From assembly GCA_963978545.1 (NCBI GenBank), contig OZ021726.1:30848459-30912458 (forward strand): DNA of 64,000 nt, read 5' to 3'. Each line of letters starts with the position of its first letter. Within the stretch, counting starts at the first letter, position 1. This DNA comes from Linyphia triangularis (taxonomy: Eukaryota; Arthropoda; Arachnida; Araneae; Linyphiidae). This document shows, in pieces, positions 33,701-43,800 of this stretch. Below the pieces are notes generated by a model. That model made no database searches, was not told where the DNA came from, and worked only from the letters and a program-made list of their open reading frames with translations. Made by a program: the position numbers and the translations under genes.

Positions 33701-36700
33701 TGTCAGAAATCATTCCTAACCTAACCCCCTTCGGAGAATCTCTGGCGGTGATTCCTTACATGTGATGTGTATACTATTAAATGTCAATTTACAATGATAC
33801 AAGTGCTACAGCTGCAAATTGGACACATGTGGATTTCTTTGAAGCCAACATTTCTTCACACTCTATTTTTGTACATGTCTAAACAAGTTTCCAAAATATA
33901 AAAAAAAAATGGCTTCAGAATTTGATCATTAAAAGCAAAAATATGAATAATCCATAAAAAATGTTAGGACAGTATTACAATTTTCAATTTAATGTTTGCA
34001 CATAAAGTCTGTGAATATTTAATATTATTTGACAATTGGATTTCTATTCTCCTCTGGTCTGAAAAAAATTTATGGAAGAAGCACTGTACTATTACAGTTA
34101 TATTTGGGAAATTATACTGATGTTTAAATGCATTATTTTTAATTGATAATGAATTATTTTGATCGATATTGTGATTAAGAAAATATATTAGCTTCGTAGA
34201 GCATTAGAAGACCAACAGTCACTATGAAACTTACATTACATAGTGCCTACAATTTAGAGAAATGGCAGTTCTAGAAACCTTGTTTGTAATGTCATGCAAC
34301 TGGATCGTTTAGAGTTCAAAGGGGCAGCATATATTTTGCCATGTATCCATTTTATGAATGTTAAATGTAAGATAAAAACTAGTTTTTCGAAACTATGAAT
34401 AGGTGCTTAATTGAAAAGAACTGTATAGAATTTAAATTTAAAAAAGTTACTTATGCAATACACACTTCATATTAATTTTAAAGTGTTTATAACTTTTTTC
34501 ACTGTTTCTTGACAGTATTGATACGAGTACAATCTTTTTATAAAAGCCAACTTGATTAACTAAGCATCAGCTATTTCAATACTGATATCTTAGCTTTTTA
34601 CCAGACTAATTGAAAAATTAAAAGTCCTAAGCACTTTTGTTAAGCATATTGGAGGATCTTAATTCAAAAGCTTTTTTTCACTAATCTGTAAAGAAATTTT
34701 TATTTCTTCCAGTTGCATGTAGAAGAAAACTTTTTCTGCATAATTTATTTGTTCTTTAGCAGAGATATTTCCAACAGCAAATACTAATTATAATGGTAAA
34801 ATCTATTTAAAAAAAAAACTTTTATCCTAGTGAATCAACCAAATACAAGCGTGATGCCCAACAAGGTTGGTCCAGCAAAGAGGAAGTTTCTCCTTTCTGT
34901 ATTAAACTGTGATTTAACAATTTAAAACCATGACCCCTCATTTTATTATCTGTAATAAATTCCAAACCCTCAAGCATGCTCATTCTGTTTAATAATTTGA
35001 GACAGAAAACTAATTTACTTTCTCTTTTATAGGTCGAATTTGGAAAAAAAATTACTTGATGAACCCAAATGTACGTAAAATTTTGTTTTTTAACCTCTTT
35101 ATCAAATTTAAGCTCACTGTTGAAATTTAGAATAAGAAGCTCTCTAATGCAAACTTTGAACTTGGTGATTAACGTTAGCATCTAGTTATTAAAAATTAAA
35201 CTTTTGGCATCTTGATATGTAGAGTAAAGCTATGTCAATAAAAAGCTTTAAAATTTTTCATTGTTTATATTTTTTTAACTTCAAAATTAACTAGCATGCA
35301 TCATGTACCTGAAATTTTCTATACGCATATAATTTTCCAATTTACTGTAAGAAAAAAAACTATATATTTTACTTCCAATCCAAAAATTAGTGGTTTATTA
35401 GAAACAACCATAATTAGTTTTTTTTTTTTTTTTTTTAAATTTCATGCTTGATAATAATTGGTAAATTAACCAATTCCTACTCTTAATGTTTACTTTACTT
35501 TCCTTAGTTGTTAGTGCCCCTCATCTATAATTAGATGTTAACCAATATTGCAAATTATGTACACTCAAGGGTAGTTAAGCCGTTGGATTTCAGAGGTTTT
35601 AGAAGTCGGGGGGGGGGGGGGGGATGCATTTGTATTTTCTTGAAAAGTGGGGGGATGTGTCACCCTGCTTCTACCCATACTTCTAGCACAGCGCCTGTTC
35701 TAACGACAAAGTTCAAATAAATTTTATTAAAGGTAAAGCCTTTGTCTAAGGTCAAATTATCAGATTCTGTCAAACTGACTAATTGTTTTTCTAATAAACT
35801 ATTTTGTTCATAGCAACATATCATATGTTGGTATAATAATTACATTGCAGCCATAATGTATACTGTTTATTTTTTAATGTCAACACATTAACTTTTTAAA
35901 CTGTAAAGATATAATGAATTCAAAATATATATATCTTTCATTTAAAATATAAATTGTATTACTATTTAGAAATATTTCGAAGCTATAACTTTATAAAAAA
36001 AAAAGTTGGAAATTAATTACATATATAGTGAGTTTCATTTTTTTTTTTTTTTGTAGTGTTAAAAAAAGATGTAAAAAGAAGTTTTCTGTACTGCAACCAT
36101 TGTGGGAATTTGTGGTCACCAGGAAATCACAAAATTCGAGTATGCGCTCCTCCAACCATTAACAACCACATAAAAAAACTTATGAAGTGTGAAGTAGAAC
36201 AACCATGGCGACTGAACAATCGTCAAAAAAAGAAGCTGAAAAAGTTCAAGGAATCTACTAGTAAAATTGTAAATTTTCTTTTATACAATTTATTTTAATA
36301 CTGAATTTATTCTTTTTAACATTTATAGTCTTCGATAAAAAAAATACTTTATTTTAAATATTTGAAGGGAAAAAGTCACTGAAATATTGCAATTTTTTTT
36401 ATTTTTTTTTTTACTAATCTACTTTCTTTTATAGGTTTATGTGTGCAATATTTGCAAAAAAAACACTACTTTTCCAGGAGCAAAGAAATATAACGCAAAT
36501 GATAAGAATGTATCTTTTAGCACTCCTGTTCCAAAAATAATAAGTAAAAAAGGTGACCTTAATGCAGGATTGTTTATCAAAAATCCAAACCATAAAATGT
36601 AAGTATTAATTTTTATCTTTCTAAACTCAATATCTATACTACAATTTCCAAACATTATTGTAATTTGTGTAAAAAATAGTTTAGGTTGAAATGGATATCC

Positions 36701-37339
36701 TAGGTTTTCTGAACTAGAAAACTTCCAGGCCAATACATGACACTAAGGGGTCTAACTATTTAAACAATTTGTGAAGATATTTTCTATCGGTCTTTGATAA
36801 GTAAATGAAGATGGAAATTAAGCAGCTTTCTTACGAGACGATAGATTTTTAATGCAAATTTATGCCTTCTATTAAAATTAGAATTTCTAACACGTCATAA
36901 TTATTGTATTTTTATTTAATAAGTTATTCAAGAATATTTTCCTGATTTGAAATATAATTTCTATAAAAGCAAAACTAAAAATCTTTTATAATAAGTTATA
37001 CTTTTCTTTTAAATGCATATTGGTAGAGGGACATAAAATGCATATCTAAAAACTAATATGTATATATATTCTTTTAGAATATCAGAACCTCAAGGTAAAA
37101 AAGATTCTCCAAACCAAACAAGACCAGAAACTTCAGAAATGCTGACTTCTGAAACCACAAAACTAAGTATTAAAATTAAAAACAAACCAATTTTGGCACA
37201 CAGACCTTTTGCACAAAAAAATGCTGTAAAATCCTCCAATAAGAAAAAGAAAAAAGACTTATTGAAACAGATTTTAAATCAAGAGCAAGATTTGAAAAAG
37301 AAGAAAAGTAACTTGTCCAGCTTTCTTGTTTCTTTGTGA
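30624..37339 (+). CDS. C18orf21 (UPF0711) homologue, proposed RNase MRP subunit; split gene
   Basis: Recognised exons at 30624-30733, 36057-36268, 36435-36598 and 37078-37339. The protein has a short N-terminus with CPAASRFY, a CNHCG knuckle near the start of exon 2, the run RVCAPPTINNHIKKL, a KKLKKFKESTSK segment, a second knuckle CNICKKNT, a lysine-rich low-complexity tail, and the ending FLVSL. Order and motifs match human C18orf21 (CP..ARYL, CPYC, KKFKDSKS, CKTC, FLSSL). The human protein has been proposed as an RNase MRP component acting in nucleolar pre-rRNA processing; that role is from the literature and inferred here. Junctions between exons 2, 3 and 4 keep frame. Exon 1 ends two bases into a codon while exon 2 needs one base carried in, so a small exon is missing from this model or exon 1 is wrong. 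Confidence 0.75.
31540..31880 (-). pseudogene. Tc1 transposase fragment
   Basis: The complement reads TTKQWFKCNNVTVLKW and then SSDLNPLENPWG, the catalytic glutamate region of Tc1 transposases. The following ~120 bases match, in inverted orientation, the tail of the fragment at 33610-33900. Confidence 0.75.
31971..32088. repeat. Fold-back repeat
   Basis: Arms of about 30 bases around TTGTTTTAAAAT / ACGACTTCCA and TGGAAGTCGTGATTGTTT, separated by about 46 bases. Confidence 0.6.
32286..33124. mobile_element. Non-autonomous TIR element, CAGGGTTGCCAC ends
   Basis: The ends CAGGGTTGCCAC and GTGGCAACCCTA are inverted. ATTTAA at 32280-32285 and 33125-33130 looks like a target duplication. Subterminal TCAGGGAA and CTGGAAAA repeats are typical of such families. 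No transposase frame, 839 bp. Superfamily unassigned. Confidence 0.75.
33300..33900 (+). pseudogene. Tc1 transposase fragment
   Basis: Reads YQQDNTSNHTSSSTKQWLHK near 33620 and then decayed relatives of the PNLNPxENLW region, with stops and shifts. Upstream weak similarity includes GGGSFMTMAG. The 3' part is an inverted copy of 31540-31690. Confidence 0.75.
33901..34820. other. AT-rich intronic stretch
   Basis: No exon or repeat family recognised in this part of intron 1 of the C18orf21 homologue. Confidence 0.4.
34822..35181 (-). pseudogene. Possible jockey-type LINE reverse-transcriptase C-terminal remnant
   Basis: A 119-codon frame contains LNRMSMLEGLEF, NKMRGHGFKLLNH and QKGETSSLL, resembling the RGHxFKLxKxxS...SFxxRVxxxWN tail found downstream of jockey-clade RT. 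No RT core is present. It could also be chance similarity to a related repeat. Confidence 0.4.
36057..36268 (+). CDS. C18orf21 homologue exon 2
   Basis: The acceptor is a poly(T) tract with TTGTAG and the donor is GTAAAT after AAAATT. It encodes LYCNHCGNLWSP, RVCAPPTINNHIKKLMK and RQKKKLKKFKESTS, including the first CxxC pair. Confidence 0.85.
36435..36598 (+). CDS. C18orf21 homologue exon 3
   Basis: Acceptor TTTTATAG, donor GTAAGT. Encodes VYVCNICKKNTTFPGAKKY (second CxxC pair) and NPNHK at the end. Frame continues from exon 2. Confidence 0.87.
37078..37339 (+). CDS. C18orf21 homologue exon 4 (last)
   Basis: Acceptor ATTCTTTTAG. Encodes ISEPQGKKDSPNQ, a serine/lysine-rich tail and the ending SNLSSFLVSL before TGA. 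The conserved family C-terminus FxxFLSSL is matched by SSFLVSL. Confidence 0.87.
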
Positions 37340-37342
37340 AAT

Positions 37343-37354
37343 AATAAAAATAAA
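37343..37354 (+). terminator. Poly(A) signals of the C18orf21 homologue
   Basis: Two AATAAA hexamers (37343-37348 and 37349-37354) only 4-15 bases after the stop codon. Confidence 0.55.
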
Positions 37355-37580
37355 AAATCCAACCATTTCAATTTTATTTACAATCAACAATATATACATT
37401 AATATACAATACTTTTATTTAAATATGTGATACAAAACTGATTATTTCAATGAGAACAATGTGATTCATCGAAAATATATGAATTTATCAAAAAAAAAAA
37501 AAAAAATAATGGACTAATTATATAATACTCATAACACATGAAACTGCATTTTCATTGATTTTTAGTTGCATGCTTTATAT

Positions 37581-37586
37581 TTTATT
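37581..37586 (-). terminator. Poly(A) signal of LONP2
   Basis: AATAAA on the - strand, about 180 bases downstream of the LONP2 stop. A further one at 37373-37378 would make the transcripts overlap. Confidence 0.5.
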
Positions 37587-37766
37587 GACATTGAACTATT
37601 AACTTAGTCATTGGCATGGTCAATACACACTTTTCCTTATGCTTTTCATAATTCAATGAAAAATTGTAAGTTATAAAAACAAATGTTCATTGTCAAATCT
37701 GGAACTTGCTGAGTTATAAAATGGAAGCCAAATTTCCACTTTTTATAGCAACTACATATTTTAGGA

Positions 37767-37880
37767 TTACAGTTTACTTTTTAAGTTCTGGACCTTTTTT
37801 GGTGTTATTTCAAATCCACCCTCAAATGCTGCTTGTAGAACCTCATTGACATGAGAACATAAATAGAAGTTCATATCATT
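37767..37880 (-). CDS. LONP2: LONP2 last exon (window exon 15)
   Basis: Begins [19 protein letters not shown] and ends VQNLKSKL followed by TAA. The SKL tripeptide is the peroxisomal import signal. Acceptor TTTTAG. Confidence 0.95.
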   Translation of the reverse strand, partial: NDMNFYLCSHVNEVLQAAFEGGFEITPKKVQNLKSKL

Positions 37881-40800
37881 CTAAAACAAAAAACCAAAAA
37901 AAGAGTTAAAAGTTTGAAGAAATACAAACAGACGAAAAAATTAAAAAAATTTTAAACACATTGATAAAGTAATATAGTTGGAAAAAAATAAATAGTAGAT
38001 ACAGTCAACAGTATAACAGCATATTCAAAAATGTTTGGAAAGGTAAACAGTGAAAACTCAATTTAATTTTTCCATAGGTGCAAAATAAAAACGTTATTTG
38101 GGAATATACTTTTAAACAAAGATTTTGACATTTCTTGATGACTAGCAGCACATAAAGACATGGTAAAGGAAAAAAACATTTTGTTAGTAAGAAACTGAAT
38201 ACATACAAAAGACCTAGTCACATTAAATAAGTACTATATATGATTATTAAATAATTTCAGTTAGAATATAGAGTACTTGTGTAAATATTTTAATCGGTTA
38301 TTTCCAATTATTATACTGAATTTGATTATAGTGGAGCATTTTCTTTGTTGCGATAGATATGCTTGTCCAAAGAAGTAATTTTTAACTACTTTGTCCATTT
38401 AGTGCTGAATTGAAAGAATGAATGGTTTATGAAATTTAATCTAAGATTTACCCTCCTGCTATTGATGTAATCTAATTTACTTTATCAATAATTAACAGAG
38501 TTGATACAGCTTTTAAAAATTAAAAAATAAGTAGTTTTAATGACTTTTTAAATAAATATTAAAGGACCTCTTATTTTGTAACAACAAAAACTTATTGTTT
38601 TCTTACACATAAATTCAAAGCATTACATTATCAAAATCGATAATTTAAATAAAATTTTATTTATACCTTCAGCAACTTTTTTTATCAATATTAATTTTAA
38701 AATATCAACTTTATATAATTTTTCCCTTTCATATATTTTCTTAAATTATTAGATTTAATAAAGAAATATCTTATGGAATTTCTACTTTTACAGATATTCA
38801 TTTGCCAACTTTTTCAATTCTAAATATTTGTTTGAAACAAAACTTCATTACTCGTTACTCACTAACATTTTCTGGTTTTGTTAGAATTTTAATTTCTTAA
38901 TGCTGTTGTGTTCAACCAATTATTCTTCATATTTTAATTGTCCTGACGATGTAAACTTAGGCATATTGCTTTAAATTTCTCTCTTATGCATATAGCTGTA
39001 TATCTTAGCGTAATCACACACAGGTAAGCATACAATTAACAAAAGGAAACAAATAAAAAAGTTAAAACAATCTCAAAAAAGAGTTATTTGTTGAGAAAGC
39101 TTTATAACCAGACTTCAAAAATAACAAACTTTATAGCCAAATCTGCACTTAAACCTTGTCTAAAATATCACTTCTGCCAACATTCGAAATTTTAAATTAT
39201 ACAATTTTCAAGGGAAAAAATATACCTCCCACACCATATTAAAATACCAAAATAGCATCTCAAGTATTTTCATATACAAGAAACTTAAAATTATTGCACA
39301 GTTTAAATTAAAATATATTCCATCTATATAAAAAAAATTAGACAGCATAAATACAAATTTTAAGATATAATTCCTTTCCACAAAAAATCAGATGTTCAAG
39401 TTCTGATATGAAATAAATCTGAACAATGAGAATTTGTATCAATCTCAACAAACTCGAATAAGAAATTCTATTACCTTGATTGATTGCGGCACTTCAGCTA
39501 AATCTTTTTCATTACGAATTGGCAAGATACAGCTTCTCATTCCTGCTCTGTGCGCAGCAAGAACTTTATCTTTTATTCCTCCAACCTAAATGAGTAGAAT
39601 ATTTTGAAAATATTATTAGAAATAGACTGTTATAACAAACTGCTAAAAAATAAACATTTATTTCAAATTTATAATAGAACAGGAAAATAAAAGATTTTTC
39701 ATGTAATTTTTTTAATTCTGGTAATGTTGGGATCCTAATATTTAATTGTTAAAACAGCAAATAGTATAGTCAGTTCAAGTTTCTTTGAATATGCTGTTAT
39801 TCTATAAATATAAGCCATTACTACATAATCCTTGCCAATCTCGGTGCACAATATGTAAAATATAGTTTATTTCCTATGGCTAGCTAGTGATGTTAACTAT
39901 TGTATACAAATATTCTACTTATCTTGGAATTTTTTTATACACTTTTATAGATAAAATTTTTAAAACCATCTATTTTATAATTTTTTACTACTTTAACTAT
40001 AAATCTAAAATGTCCTTCTATGACCAACCTTTAAGCATACTTTATTTTTTGCATCAAAAATAAAATATTGTTACAAATTTCTGTATATTTGTAAATAGTT
40101 CGTAGCATTAATTATGTAAAAAGATAAATTTCTGAACATTTCGCATAAGGCAGTACAATAGTTTGTTTTCTTGCAATCAGGGGTCAAAGTGACAAAATAA
40201 GAATATATAGGATTTTTTTAAAAAAAATATAGGACAATTTAAAACATCAAATAACTGCACACAGTTGCTACTGAACTTAAAAATTAACTCGTTATACATT
40301 TATATACACGTTATATTGTATTTAAGAGAATCAAAACACACCTTTAAAAAAAAAGAAATCGCCTGATTCTGAATATGTCATCCGTTATTGTCTCAATATT
40401 CCATCCCTAAATGAAGTTTTATTAATTACATTATTTGCAATCTATTAAGTCTTTTACTTCCAGCATCTATAACTGCTCTAATTTCTTTAACAGGGTGTCC
40501 AGAAGCCTTGAAAGTCGGGAAATGTACTTGAATTTTTTGCACCTCGGGAAAGTCGGGAATTATGCTTGAAATTTTGGAATGCGTCGGGAAATTATCTCTT
40601 CTCTTTTTTATCGGAAAAATCTTTATGGATATTTAAAAAAAAATGAAAATGTTTTCCAAGAGATGCGATTCTTCCGCCGATCGACGGATTTCTGCTCTCT
40701 CTTTTTGTAATGCCATAGCTTCTATCAGCATTATTTATGTTAATACGTGATGACCATTTTGCTGAACGTTACAGTCATGTAATAGCCGCTATTCTCGTGA

Positions 40801-43800
40801 TTATGTTAGGCGCTATGACCGAGAATTAGGTTATTGCGTGATAATTTTCGTCGGATACTATTACTGCGCCGATATAAAAGTCACTGACGCTATCGCAGAC
40901 ATTTGCACCTGACAGACATGGTAAAGTTCAGACATAAAAGCGGATTTCCGTTTTTTACTGAAATTTCTACCATTTCTGAGATAGATACGAATTTGCATTA
41001 CAATTTTATTGGGTTTACTTGGAAGTTTGACAGCCAAGGAACCTGCTTACTTCAGAGTTCCTCCTACTAGATTTTATTACAATTGGTGCTGCGACCACAA
41101 TTAATGAAGGATTGACCCAACTTAACCAATACCTATGATTGATATTGACTTAATTCGATGTTCCGGCAAATCGTCCATCATTTGGGGTTGGGTAGAGCTC
41201 CGATATCTGAAACAAAGCATGCATCTATTTACGCAAAAGCGAATCAACCTTTTCCCTCCAATAATTCAATCCCGCCATATTGTTTTAGACTGTTTGAAAG
41301 TAGTTCCTGCATGTAGATGCGAAATGTGAAAATGTTAAATTCTATTGAATGCTCAGAAAGAATAACAACAGCATTCAAAAAAGGAGTCAATGGAACTAAT
41401 TTACTTCTCTTTGGCAATTTTGCACCTTTTTTTACACAATCGATCTCTACTTTGAAATGTAAGTTTTGAAGACAACTAAGGACAGAGATTTTGGCGCTCT
41501 TTATTTCCAACAGAAGTAGACGTTGAAATTCTTTAATCTTTTCTGTGTCTTGAAAACCTTTCAATCTCTAGATCAACCTTTGCGAGTTAGCACTTATTTA
41601 TAAACCGCTTGCAATAGGTCACGACTCGTATTATATTGGTGAATGAAAAAAACCTTTTCAAATAGTATATTTTAAAACGTGTCGTTTTCCAAACTCATGT
41701 GAAAGTTAAAGAGGGGATTCTTTCTTTCCTCATTTAGAACCTCGAGGGATGGATTGTCTACCAAATTACTTTTGGTCGGAAAATTCCTCTGCATGTTTCA
41801 GAAACTTAGGGCCTTTTGGCCATAAATCGCGTTGGGGAAATTTATTTGGTGCAATCCTCGGGACGCCATATCAACAATATTTTGCTTTAATGTATTGACC
41901 AAGATTTGTGTTATGTTTTCCGCTATCGCCGATATTTACATTGGAGTAACGATAGTTTTCAACTTGGTTTAAGCCGTTTCAATAGTAGCTATTGCCGAGA
42001 TTTGGGATGCCTTTTTGATGTCATTCGCTTCCCCTGATGTAATAGCTGCTATTTTCCGTGATTAGTGTCTGTATGAAAATCGGTTTCGCCGTTTGGTTTG
42101 AATCGATACAGAATTTCTAGAATTTCGATTTAATTTTGTGTAAGAAAATAGTCCCAATTTTACTGTTTATCCTTTTTTTAAATTGTAATTTTTACTGTTA
42201 TTGTATGTTAAATTGTTTTTTTAGCTTGAAAAACAATTTTTAATTTTAGCTATAATGGATGAGAGTTTAAAAGTTAAAGCAATTTTTTTATATAATAGTT
42301 TAAAATTAATTAACTTGTGCAACTGTGTGAAAATTTGAAGTTTTTTTTTGCTTTGGCCTTATCAGTTACATGCAGAACCACCCTCCCTTAACAACAGAAA
42401 TGTTTGTTACAGCAATTTTTTATATAATAGTTAAAGCAATTTGACAAGCAATCATGCTTAAAGTAAACGATTAAACTGCACGTTTAGGTTTCCTTTTTTT
42501 TTTGATCTGCTAAGGTTTAGACATTCATATTTTTATAAATCAATTGTTAAACAATGTTATGTCTTTTTACTCGCCTTAAAAAAAAAAAATCTTCTCTTAT
42601 TATTTTCAAAGTACATAATCTAATTTTTACATGATGATTAGATAATTTTTAATTTCATAAATTTTTGTAATTTGTAAAATTAGTTCAACATACTACTTGG
42701 TGGGGGTATACTTTGAAAATGTGGTGGTAATTAATTGGTTGCGAGAGGGGTCCTTGAAAATTTTTGGGATGAGCCTTGAAATTCTTGAAATATGCTTGAA
42801 TTTTTATCAGAAATTTTGCTGGACACCCTGTTTAAGTATTTTCTTTTTTTATCTCTGTTTGCAGACTTTTGTTGGTTCAGATTTATTGTTCAATGTCGGT
42901 TGGATTGACGGCGAAAATTGGGAGATTTAGCGCCGAATGTGGCGAACCGGGGACTTGGTTTTCCGGAAACCCTAGTGACCGTTTGGATTTGACAACACAA
43001 CGTATTAACGTCATTTTCAATTTTGACGACTTTTATGAAAAAATTGTGACTAATATTCCGAATACGGTACTGATTCTGCGCGACGGTGATTGACAAAAAA
43101 TGGCAGCCCTGCCATTTTTTTAAAAGCAAGAGAACTGCATATGGTTGTCATAATTAGGCGCGGTTTGATGTAAACAATTCGTAGCGCAGAATCCGTATCA
43201 GATTTGGAATAAAAAAATCTCCATCCAACATCATACAGTAAATCTTAACCCTTTTGTTTCCTTCATCAATTATTGACTGAGCACTCAAAATGTTCTATAG
43301 TAGTCCTGTAAGTTAATCACAAGTTGTTTTCATCCGTTTTTCTAGAGGCAGAGTTTTGTTGCTGCATCTCTCTATGTATTATGACCAATTAATTTACTAC
43401 GTTGGAGGAGAAAACAAATCAGAAATTCAAGACCGCGTGCTATGGAAAAGTTCACATGTTTACACTTTACAACTCCCGCTGGTCCAGTAGAGTTGAGTTG
43501 TAGGTTATGTAGCGAGTGACGTCACAAGAGATAAAACGCCGCCGTAACAAACATCGCTTTTGTCAGATTTTTTTCACCTACGATTGCGCCAAAGAATCCG
43601 AAATATAAAAAATGGCAACGATCGGCGCCGTTATTACGAATTCGAAGAAAATATAGATCGAATCAATATAGAAATATAGAATATATAGGACAATTGTAAA
43701 ATATAGGACAATATAGGACGTTTTTGCCGATTTTTAAAAAAATATAGGACGTCTGCAACCCCAGTGCAATGAGTCTCTTGATGCTTGATAACGAGTTTTA

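Larger units (their letters stand above)
40178..43764. mobile_element. CAGGGGTC-family TIR element, copy 1, itself split by another element
   Basis: Ends CAGGGGTC and (A)ACCCCAG (the last bases diverged), flanked by TGCAAT (40172-40177 and 43765-43770). The empty site is visible in the LTR at 50430. Without the inner insert it is about 1.24 kb and closely matches 54417-55619. Subterminal ATATAGGA motifs, two at the left and four to five at the right. Confidence 0.82.

Noticed and set aside
36437..36733. 98-codon - strand frame
   Set aside because: It is the shadow of exon 3 of the C18orf21 homologue and its flanking intron.
40918..41071. Short frame beginning [13 protein letters not shown] inside the CAGGGTGTCCAG element
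   Set aside because: About 50 codons, no recognised transposase motif and no support from a second copy.
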